Notes under the pieces: model-generated | Databases searched by the model: none | What the model saw: the letters and a program-made list of their open reading frames with translations, nothing else | What the model was told of the DNA's origin: nothing | Assembly (NCBI GenBank): GCA_964493695.1 | Contig: CAZBPG010000004.1 | Coordinates: 43,189 to 107,188, forward strand | DNA from: Bog-950 sp964493695 | Lineage (GTDB): Bacteria; Bacteroidota; Bacteroidia; Chitinophagales; LD1 | Direction: 5' to 3' | Length of the DNA: 64,000 nucleotides | Made by a program: the position numbers and the translations under genes | Shown: positions 1 to 12,000 of the stretch, piece by piece | How the letters are laid out: the number at the start of each line of letters is the position of its first letter | How positions within the stretch are numbered: the first letter of the stretch is position 1

Positions 1-1
1 C

Positions 2-3000
2 ATTGTAGTGTGCGATAACGGAGTACCTTCTGCTTGTGATACCTCAGTAGTTACCATCATCGTAACACCGGTGAACGACCCACCTGTTGCAAACAATGAT
101 AACTATTCAACTAATGAAGATACTCAACTTAATGTGGGGGCGCCTGGTGTGCAATCAAATGATAGCGACCCTGACGGTACAACCCTTACTTCTACTTTGG
201 TGAGTGGAACGTCTAATGGTTCGGTTACCCTGAATCCAAATGGTTCGTTTACTTATACTCCCAATACAAACTTTACAGGCACCGATACATTTGTATATTC
301 TGTTTGCGATGCAGGCATTCCATTACCTCCCCTCTGCGACACAGCTATTGTGGTTATTACCGTTAATCCGGTAAACGATCCTCCGTTTATTCCTGATACA
401 ACTGTAACTACACCGGAAGATACCCCGACTACTGTATGCATTCCAATCACGGACCCTGAAACGACTACGCAAATTCACTTAGCGTTTCTTTGTGATAATC
501 CCAATAGTGGAAGTATAACGGCACCTTCAGTAAATCTGGCATCTAACCCGCATACAGTTTGTGTTACTTATACACCAAATACAAACTTTAACGGCACAGA
601 TTCTTTCTGCGTGATTGTTTGCGATAACGGTAACCCTATATTGTGTGACACTTCTATAGTTACTATTGTGGTAACTCCTGTAAACGATCCACCGGTTGCC
701 AATAATGATAATTATTCAACTGGCGAGGATACTCCTTTGAACGTAGGTGCTCCGGGTGTGCAGTCGAACGATAGCGACCCTGATGGAACTACGCTTACAT
801 CAACCATTGTTACAGGAACATCTAATGGTTCTGTAACGCTGAACCCGAACGGTTCATTTACCTATACACCGGATGCGAACTTTAACGGAACGGATACTTT
901 TGTTTACTCAATTTGTGATGCCGGTATTCCATTGCCTCCGCTTTGCGATACAGCTATAGTGGTTATTACTGTTAATCCGCAAAACGATCCGCCATACGTT
1001 CCTGATACTACTGTTACCACACCGGAAGATACAGCGATAACTGTCTGTCTTCCTATTTCGGACGGAGATGTTGGACAGCAATACATTGCTACCATTTGTG
1101 GAACACCGGCTAACGGATTGATAACCTTTGGACCGGTAGTGAACAATGGTTCTATTCCTCCAACAGTTTGCGTAACATACACACCAAATACAAACTTTAA
1201 TGGAATTGATTCATTGTGTATTACTGTTTGTGATAATGGCATTCCGTTCCTGTGCGATAATTCAATAGTCAAGATCAATGTAACACCGGTAAACGACCCA
1301 CCGGTGGCTAACAACGATAGTTATACTACTCCGGAAGATACTCCGTTGAATGTTACACCTTCAGGTGTGTTGGGTAATGACAATGATCCTGATGGAACAG
1401 CGCTTACATCAACTTTGATAGACAGCACTTCAAACGGCTCACTTGTACTGAATGGAAACGGTTCATTTACGTACGTTCCAAACAGTAATTACAATGGAAC
1501 GGATACTTTCTACTATTCTGCCTGCGATGCCGGAATTCCGTTGCCTTCACTTTGCGATACTGCTATGGTGGTTATTACAGTAACCCCGGGTAACGATCCT
1601 CCGGAGATTCCTGACACCACGGTAACAACGTGCGAAGACTGTCCGATAACTGTTTGCTTACCGATAACGGATACCGATTCGTTGGATGTACACTCGTATA
1701 CCAGTTTGTGCCCTGGCCAAAATGGCACAGTAACAGGAACAACCATTAATCAATCTACTAACACACTTTGCTTTACCTATACTCCGTACCTGAACGTGAA
1801 CGGAAGTGATACTGTATGCTTCATAGTGTGCGATAACGGAACACCGCAGGGATGTGATACTACTACTATCACTATTCTGATAACACCTGTGAATGATCCG
1901 CCATATGCGGATACTATTTACGTGGTAACTTTCGAAAATCAACCGGTTGGAGTAAACGTAGCTTCAGCTACCGGTGATCCGGAAGGGAATCCTCTTTCTT
2001 ACAGCTACTATGGAGTTATTCCGGGTGGTGGCACGTACGGAATTACAGGTAACGGAGCTATTGTAGTTTATCCAAATCCAGGTTTTACCGGAACGTTTGC
2101 TATCCCTTACTCTGTGTGTGACTTAAGTCCATATCCGGTGAATATCCTTTGTGATAGTGCTGCAATAATTGTTACCGTATTGCCTGAAGGTGATACGCTG
2201 ATTAACCACTCTCCGGTTGCCAGCAACGATTATGTAACTACTTCGTTGAATACTCCTGTGGTTGTAAATGAATTAGCCAATGATTATGATCCGGATGGTG
2301 ATGCTTTACAGGTTACTGTAACCTGTACACCTGATGACGGAAACTATACGGTGAATCCGAACGGAACAATCAATTACTTCCCTGATAACGGATTCTTCGG
2401 GTTTGATACTATTTGCTATACCATATGCGATCCTACAGCTGTTAATAATCCAAAGCCGCTGTGTGATAATGCTATAGTGGTAATCTATGTTTCAACCGAT
2501 TCTACTTCGTTCGAAAATGACCCGCCTGTGGCTGTTGATGATTTTGCTTATATCTGTGCTGATGCAAACGCTACATTGAATCTGTTGCTGAATGATAACG
2601 ATCCGAATGGTGATGCCATCACTTCGGTAAGTATTATTGATAACGTTGATTATGGGGTTCTCTCAAATGCCGGGTTCGGATTCTATGTTTATACTCCAAA
2701 TGGCAGTGCAGCACTTAACGATACCTTGCTGTATGAAATATGTGATAACGGAACACCATCATTGTGTGATACCGGTATGGCTGTTATCTTCATTAATGCA
2801 ACACCGGTTGTTACTCCTTCAGTTGGCTCTGCAATAGTTTGCAGCAACGATAATGTAAACATCACCTTTACTTCCAGTGTTCCGGGAACTGTTATTTCGT
2901 GGACTGCTACTAACGGAACAAGCGGAACAGGAAACATTAATACAGTGTTGACCAATAACACTTCGGTTGATCAGGTAGTTACTTACACCGTAAGTGGAAC

Positions 3001-6000
3001 TACAGGCTTTGGTTGTGGAAGTTCTGCTCTCATAATTCCTGTTACGGTTAAGCCGCGTCCGGTGATTACGTTCACTTCAAATGGAAGTATCTTCTGTTCG
3101 GGTGAGCAGGTGGTGATTAACGCCAACTCAAATATTGCGGGAACAACTTATACTTGGTCAGGAACTAACGGATCGAGTGGCACGGGAAGTTTGATTTCAG
3201 ATAATCCGGTTAACAGCGGAACCGCAAACATTACGGTAACATACACCATAATACCTACTTACAATGGTTGCGTTGGTAATACGTTGGCTGTAGATGTTAC
3301 CGTTAAGCCGCAACCATCTCTTACGGTTAACCCTGCTACACAGACAATATGTAGTGGAGCACCAATCAGCATTGCCATTACCCCAAGTATTTCAGGAACA
3401 TCTGTGAATTGGTTTGGCAGCAATGGAAACAGCGGGAACTCATTAACTATAAATGATTCTCCATTCAACTTTGGCTCATCCAATATTACTGTCACTTATA
3501 CAGTGAATGGTAACTACAACGGATGTCCTGCCAATACAGTATTTGCTACAGTGGTTGTTCGTCCTCGCGTAGTTGCTGATGCCGGTCAGGATAAAACTGT
3601 AGTAGCTTGTACGGGAAGTTGTGTGATTATCGGAAGTTCACCTACCGGTGCAGGAGGTTCAGGAACACTCGCGTATGCATGGAGTCCTTCAGCCGGACTG
3701 AACGATAGCACCCTTGCTAATCCAACTGCTTGTGGTCTGTTGGTAAATACTACTTATACGGTGATTGTTTCTGACGGAAGCGGATGTTCAGCTACCGATC
3801 AGGTCACTATCACTTCTACACCAAATCCATTGTCGGCAGAAGCCGGTGCGGGTGGTGCATTATGTTTGGGTTCTGGCGACAGTGTTATGTTAGGCGGATT
3901 CCCAACAGCAGTTGGAGGAGTTGCCCCATATACATATACATGGTCACCGTTGACGGGTTTGAATCTTACGAATAATGCCAACCCGGATGCATTCCCGACA
4001 ACTACAACGGAGTACTTTGTTACAGTGACCGACCAGATTGGTTGTCAATCGGTAGACTCAACGGTTGTTACAGTTTATCCTGTACTTGTTGCAAATGCAG
4101 GAGCAGATACAACAGTTTGCGCAACATTTGCGGCACAGTTAGGAGGTACACCTACTGCATCTGGAGGAAGCGGAACCGGATATACATACATCTGGTCGCC
4201 AACAGTTGGAATTAGTAATGTAAACGATGCTAATCCTACAGCAACTCCGGCCGTTCTTACAACCTACTCGGTTTATGTGGCAGATGGCAACGGCTGTACT
4301 GCTACAGACAATGTGATTGTTACTGTTCATTCCAACCCAACAGCACATGCAGGACCTGATAAAACAATTGTAACGTGTTCAGGAGATAGCACTACAATTG
4401 GTGATGTCCCTGCGGTTACCGGTGGAACAGGACCATATACCTATAGCTGGACACCAGCTATAGGTTTAAGCAATGATACAATAGCCAATCCGGTGGTGAA
4501 GGGAATTACCGTTACTACTACGTACATGCTTTCAATAACAGATGCTAACGGTTGTGTAAGCACGGATAACGTTACTGTGAATGTAGTTACCAATACATTG
4601 CAGGCACAGGCCGGTCCTGATGAAGCTGTATGTAGCAATAATAATTGCGTTCAGGTTGGTGGAATTCCAACAGCAGTAGGTGGTACGCCACCTTATGTTT
4701 ACGATTGGTCAAACGGCACCTCGCTGTCAGATTCAACAGCAAGTAATCCTTTAGCTTGTCCTTCCTCAACTACTACTTACACTGTTGTAGTTACCGACAG
4801 CAAAGGTTGCACAGCAACAGATGCAGAAACGGTTACAGTGAATCCTTCGCCAAGTGCAAATGCAGGACCTGATACATCGGTTTGTTCGGGAAGTTCTATT
4901 GCGATAGGCGGTGCGCCAACAGCAACCGGAGGAACTCCCGGATATGCTTACTCATGGAATCCTACTGTTGGTTTATCTCTGCCAAATGTTGCTAATCCTT
5001 CTGCTTCACCGGTTGTTGTTACAACATACCAACTCATAGTGACCGATGCTAAGGGATGTGCTGCATTGGATGAAGTGACTGTAACACCTAGACCTAATCC
5101 GGTTGTGGATGCAGGTGCTGACAAGACGCTTGTGTCTTGTGTTGCAGATACTGCTTTCATGCTTGTGAATGTTACGGGAGGAACTTCACCTTATTCGTTT
5201 GTATGGTCTCCTGCTACAGGTTTAAGCAGTTCAACTGTTCAAAATCCTTATGCTACAGGTTTGACAGTTACGACTTCATATCAGGTTGCTGCAACCGACA
5301 CATTTGGTTGTTCGGCTACTGATTTTATTGTGGTAAATGTAGTGCAAAGTACTTTGCAGGCTGATGCCGGTAATGACGGACAACTTTGCGGTAATTCAGG
5401 AAGTTCGGTTAGCTTAGGAGGAATACCAACGGCAGTTGGTGGAACTTCACCATATACTTATAACTGGGGTACCTCAACTTCGTCTGTTAGTAACCTGCCC
5501 AACCCAACGGTTTCACCAACTGTTACAACAACTTATTATGTAACCGTAACCGATTCGAAAGGTTGTACATCGGTAGATTCTGTAACAGTTGTATTCAATC
5601 CGGCACCTTCAGCAGATGCAGGCACGGATACAACAATGTGTTCGGGCTTCTGTGTAACCATAGGCGGTACCCCTGCAACAGTTGGTGGTACTGGCCCTTA
5701 TCAGTTCTTATGGAGTCCTACTGTAGGATTGAATTCAAATAATAATCCTAATCCATTGGCTTGTCCTTTAGTTACAACTACTTATAATTTGTTGGTGACT
5801 GACGCCAACGGTTGTCAATCAAGCGATGCAGTTACGATAACTATACTTTCTAATCCTACAGCCAATGCTGGTCCTGATCAAACTCTGGTAAACTGCTCTT
5901 CAGACAGTATAACTATTGGCGGGTCTCCGGCAGCAAGCGGTGGGGCAGGTGGGTATGCTTATTCATGGAGTCCGTCCGGAGGATTAAGTGCAGATTCAAT

Positions 6001-9000
6001 TGCCAATCCTTTTGTTAAAGGAATTAACGTATCGCAACTCTATACTTTAGTAGTAACCGATTTATACGGTTGTTCTGCAGAAGATGCTGTGGTGGTGAAT
6101 GTGGTTCCGGGTAACCTTACAGCTGAGGCGGGATCGGGCGGTTCATACTGCCAGGGTATAGGCGGAAGTGTAACATTAGGAGGAGTGCCTACTGCGGTTG
6201 GCGGAACTCCTTCCTATAGTTATTCATGGTCCGGTGGATTGTCACCAGTGGCAAATCCTGTTGCCTCACCAGCGTCAACTACTACTTATTACGTCACCGT
6301 ATCTGATAGTAAAGGATGTATTGCTGTTGATTCTGTAACGGTGACAGTGAATCCTGCGCCAATGGCTAATGCCGGTGCAGATACGACTCTGTGCGGAGGT
6401 CTTTCAGTTATGTTAGGTGGAGAACCAACCGCATCGGGAGGAACACCGGGATATACTTATGTGTGGGCTCCCTCTACAGGATTGAGTAATTCAGCTGCGT
6501 CTAATCCTACAGCAACTCCTAATGCTACTACAACTTACACAGTAAGAGTAACCGATGCTAACGGATGCTCTGCTTCCGATGCCGTACAGGTGACTATTTT
6601 GGCATTGCCGGTAGCTGATGCAGGTGCTGACCAAACTTTAGTGGCTTGCTCTGCGGATAGTGTCCAAATTGGAGGGTCACCTTCAGCTTCAGGAGGGACA
6701 ACACCATATACTTACGATTGGTCACCTAACGGTGGATTGTCAGACACTTCGGCATCTAATCCATATGTAAGCCTTTTGGGTTCTAGTACTACTTTTACTT
6801 TGGTGGTAACCAGCAACAATGGGTGCAGTGCTTCTGATCAGGTAACTGTTAATGTAAACAACAGCACATTAGTGGCTGAGGCAGGAAACGATGTTGCTTT
6901 CTGTGAAGGAGCTTCGGTTTCCATTACATTAGGTGGTAGTCCGACAGCGGTTGGCGGAACAGCACCATTTAGTTATTCATGGTCTCCGGCAACGGGATTA
7001 AGCAGTACTTCTGCCGCAAACCCTGTTGCTACTCCGTTAGTTACTACAACCTATAGTGTAATTGTTACAGATGCTACCGGATGTGTTGCCGGAGATACCG
7101 TTCGTATTACCATCAATCCTCGTCCGGTGGTTAGTGCCGGATTGGCAGATACGGTTTGCGCAGGAAGTGCTATTCAAATTGGAGGAACACCTACTGCAAG
7201 TGGCGGAACAGGTTCTTATTCTTATAGCTGGAATCTTGGTTTACCTGCAGTTGCAAATCCGATTATTAACCCGATTGCTACACTAACATATGTAGTTACT
7301 GTAACTGATTCATTGGGTTGCAGTAATAACGGAAGCGTTACTATTAAGGTTAATCAAAATCCAACAGCAGATGCGGGCGCTGACCAGACAGTAGTTGCAT
7401 GTCCTGATGCATGTGTAACCTTAGGTGGTTCACCTACTTCTACCGGTGGTGGTGGAGGTTACTTATATGCATGGGCTCCTTCAGCCGGATTGAACAATAC
7501 AGGTTTGTCGAATCCTTCCGCATGTAATTTATCACAATCGCTTACCTATAATTTGACTGTGACTGATGCTAATGGATGCACAGCGATTGACCAGGTTTCA
7601 GTAACCGTTAATCAATCAACTTTAGCAGCCGATGCTGGAAACGATAAAAGTATCTGTGCCGGTCAACCAATCTGTATTACCATAGGTGGCACGAATGCGG
7701 TTTCGGGAGGAACCAGCCCGTATGTCATCGATTGGTCACCGGTTGCGGGAATATGTAACTCAAATGTTATTCCGAACCCGGATGTAAACCCAACAGATAC
7801 TACAACGTATGTATTGCTTGTTACAGATGCACTCGGTTGTATTGCTGTCGACTCAATGGTAGTATACGCAAACCCTGCAGTAACAGCTTCGGTTTCTCCG
7901 GATACAGCAATTTGTCAGGGAGGCTCAGCTTTACTTGGCAGTTCCCCTACAGGCAGCGGAGGAACAAGTCCATTCACATATTCGTGGAACCCAGGTTCCG
8001 GATTAAACAACACAACTTCTGCTAATCCTATAGCAAGCCCGTCAGCCACTACTTCTTATTGCGTAACAGTAACCGATGCAGTTGGATGTTCATCCTCTAC
8101 CTGCCAGACAGTTACCGTAAATGCAGGGGTAACAGCCGATGCCGGTCAGGATAGAACAATTACAGAATGTCCCGGAGCATTTACTATTCTGGGTGGTTCA
8201 CCGACAGGTTCAGGTGGTTCAAATAATTATTCATACGCGTGGTCTCCGACTGCTAATCTTAACGGATCTACTATACCAAATCCAATAGCAACAGGACTGA
8301 CGGTTACCACTACATTTACTGTAACGGTAACTGACAATGCTACAGGATGTTTCTCAACCGATCAGGTTGTTGTAACAGTGCTGAAAACAAATTTAGGAGT
8401 TGATGCGGGTTCGAATAAAGTGTTCTGCGCAAACAGTACAGGTTGTGTTGTCATTGGTGGTAATCCTACTGCAATTGGCGGTCAGCCACCTTATATCTAT
8501 CAGTGGGCTCCGGTTACCGGAATGAACGATCCTACTATTGCGAATCCGTGTGTGGCACCAATTAATACCACACAATATCTTGTAACCGTAACTGATCAGT
8601 TGGGTTGCTTTGAAGTTGACTCAATGACTGTTATTGTTAGTCCGTTGATCGCGGTTAATGCAGGAAATGATACTTCCATCTGTACAGCCACATCTGTGAT
8701 TCTTGGAGGTAACCCTCCTGCTGTAGGAGGAACCACACCATACACTTATGCATGGAGTTTGGGTGCATTTCCAAGTAGTTCTGCTCACCCGACCGCTACA
8801 CCTGTTTCAAACAGTAGCTACACATTAGTGGTGACAGACTCATTAGGATGTTCATCTTCAGACATTGTGAATGTTGCACTTCGTCCGTTGCCAACAGCAA
8901 GCGCAGGACCGGATGCCACCATTACAGCATGTACTGCTGATAGTGCTGTTATTGGGGGGGCACCGACAGCATCAGGAACAACACCTCCTTATACATATGA

Positions 9001-12000
9001 ATGGAATCCACCGGTTGCTTTGAATAATGCCAACGCATCTAATCCTGTAGTTCAGAACCTTGGATTTACCACTCTTTATACCGTAACGGTTGTTGACACA
9101 TTTGGATGTTCTGCTACTGATCAAACTCAGGTAACAGTTCTTCCTAATACTTTGTTTGCAGAAGCAGGAGTAAATATTGGAAGTTTATGTGCTAACGTTG
9201 GAGGTTGTGTAACATTAGGAGGTAATCCTACTGTAACAGGAGGTGTTCCCGCTTATAGCTATAACTGGCTGGGTGGCGTGAACGATCCTACTTCGCCTAA
9301 TCCGTCAGCGTGTCCTGTGGTAACTACAACTTATACGGTAATTGTAACCGATCAAGACGGATGTGAGTCTTCGGATACAATTCAGGTAATAGTGAATGAT
9401 CCGCCTAATGCGAGCGTGGTTGGATTGAATTCATCGTACTGTATAAATGATCCAAACGTAGTTATGACGGGTTCGCCTTCAGGAGGGATATTTAGCGGTC
9501 CAGGAGTTACCGGTAATGTATTTCAACCGGCTTCAGTGGGTGAAGGATACTGGTGTATTCAGTATTCATATATGGATCCTCTGACAGGTTGTGCAGATGA
9601 TACTACAATTTGTGTGACGGTTAATCCATTGCCGGCAGTTACTGCCAGCGGATTTGCTCCTGCATATTGTCGATTTGATGCACCGGTAACCTTAGTGGGT
9701 TCTCCGGCAGGCGGAATCTTCACCGGAAGCTCTGGATTGTCGGGTGTTGATGGAAGCACTTTCGAACCTTCAACAGCAACAGTGGGTAATAACGTTATTA
9801 CTTATACTTATACAGATCTTCAGAGCGGTTGCAGCAACACTTACATCTTTGTTATCAACGTAAAAGATGCACCGGCAATCAGCATTTCGGCTTCAATCGA
9901 TACATCATGTCAGGGCGCTTCGGTAACATTTACACCGGCATTCAGTTTTGATGTATTTAATATAGTTTGGAGTTTAGATGGAGGTGGTAACATTGGTGCG
10001 GGATTGAATCCTTTTACTTATACACCTGAAACTACAGATTACTGCGTGATAGCAACAGCTATTAATACTCCTAACGGGTGTGTATCTACTGATACAATTT
10101 GCGGTCATGTGAACCAACCACCGGTTGCTAACGATGACTTTGCTGAAACATGTGAAGAGATACCTGTTCCTATTCAGGTTATTCTCAACGACACAGATCC
10201 TGAGGGAGATAACAGTGATGTAACGGTTATAACCACCGGTCATGGTAGTTCGACTGTTAGTGGAAACGTTCTTACTTATACTTCGAATGTAGATTACTTC
10301 GGTTCAGATACCATCACTTACCAGGTGTGCAACACTGCTTGTGTAAATGCTTGCGATACAGGCACTGTAATTGTCAGCGTTTGTCCGGTGAACGACCCTC
10401 CTGTGATTACCGATGTGGTTGATACCATTTACATCAATACGAGCGACACTGTTTGTCCTCCGATTGAGGATGTGGATGATGCTATCAATACACTTACAGT
10501 TACCACCTTCGATTGTGATACAATTAACGGGACCATCAGCGTCTTAAACGGGTGCATCGTGTATGTTCCAACTACTGATTGGACGGGTACTCAGGTGATT
10601 TGTGTTTCGGTTTGCGATACATCGGGCACCTGTGATACCGGAACGGTAACTATTGTGGTTATTCCGGCAAATAATCCGCCAATTGCGCAAAAAGTAAGCG
10701 TAGTTACTTGTGAAAGAACAACGGTTGGTGTTAACGTGGCCTCTGCTACTACAGACCCGGACGGTAACCTGATGACCTATAGTTACGGAGCGGTGACAGG
10801 TCCTGGAACCGGAATCTGGGTGGTTACAGGAAACGGTTCGGGCGTATTTGTTGCGAACACACCGGGTGTTTACCATATACCTTACTCTGTTTGCGATATT
10901 AGTAACATTCCTGTTTCACCACTTTGCGATACAAACGAAATTGTGGTGACTGTCATTGAGTGTGATTCTTCAAATACACCACCGGTTGCTACCGATGATG
11001 AAGTGATTACAACAGTAAATACCCCAATTGTTGTGAACGAATTGGCAAACGATTATGATGCCGATGGCGATCCGTTGAATGTTGCTATTATTTGTGGTCC
11101 GGGCTTGGGTCAGGCACAGGTATCGTTGAATCCTGATAATACCATTAGTTATTCATCTCCGGTAGCCGGCATTGATACTATTTGCTATACCATCTGCGAC
11201 CCATCGGGTGCTTGCGATACAGCGATTATTGTTATCCATGTCAACACAACGGTAGATGCGAACCATCCACCGGTAGCAGTTGATGACTTTGAAACTACTA
11301 CTTATCAAACACCGGTAGATATCAACGTTCAGGGTAACGACCACGATCCTGATGGAAATCCGATTACAACCACTTCGATTCCGGGTCCGCCTACCGGTGG
11401 AACAGCCACCATTAATCCGGACGGAACAATCAATTATGTTCCTACGACAGCAAATGCATACGATCCGGATACTTTCACTTACGTGATATGCGATAATGGA
11501 AATCCTGCACTTTGCGATACTGCAACAGTGGTAGTTTACATCATCAATTCTGTGGTTGCTGTAGATGAGTGCACAGAAACAGGATATAATCACCCTGTGG
11601 TGATTAATGTGTTGAGTAATGATTACGACCCGGATATCATCGACTCCATTTGGGTTTCATCGTCATTTAATCTTCAGAATACACAGGGAACTACGTTTGT
11701 AGATTCTAAGGGAATGATTCATTACATTCCTAATTCTGATAGTTGCGGATACATTGACACATTCGCTTATATTATACAGGATGAGGGAGGTGCTGTTGAC
11801 ACCGGCTACGTTTGTGTGGTGATTACCTGCTGCAAGGCTCCGATTGCTGTTATGGACACAGCACAGGTTATCTCGGGCGATTCAGTTTCCGTCAACGTTA
11901 CGTTGAACGACACAATTGACGGGCCTACTCCGGTGCATGTTGTAGTTATAGGGCCATCACATGGTACTGCTTACTTTGTAGATAGCGTAAATGTGATGTA

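Noticed and set aside
11153..11593. 146-codon minus-strand frame inside the giant adhesin, and many similar ones
   Set aside because: Repeated Thr/Asp/Asn-rich coding DNA leaves long open antisense frames; they recur with the repeats and match no protein type.
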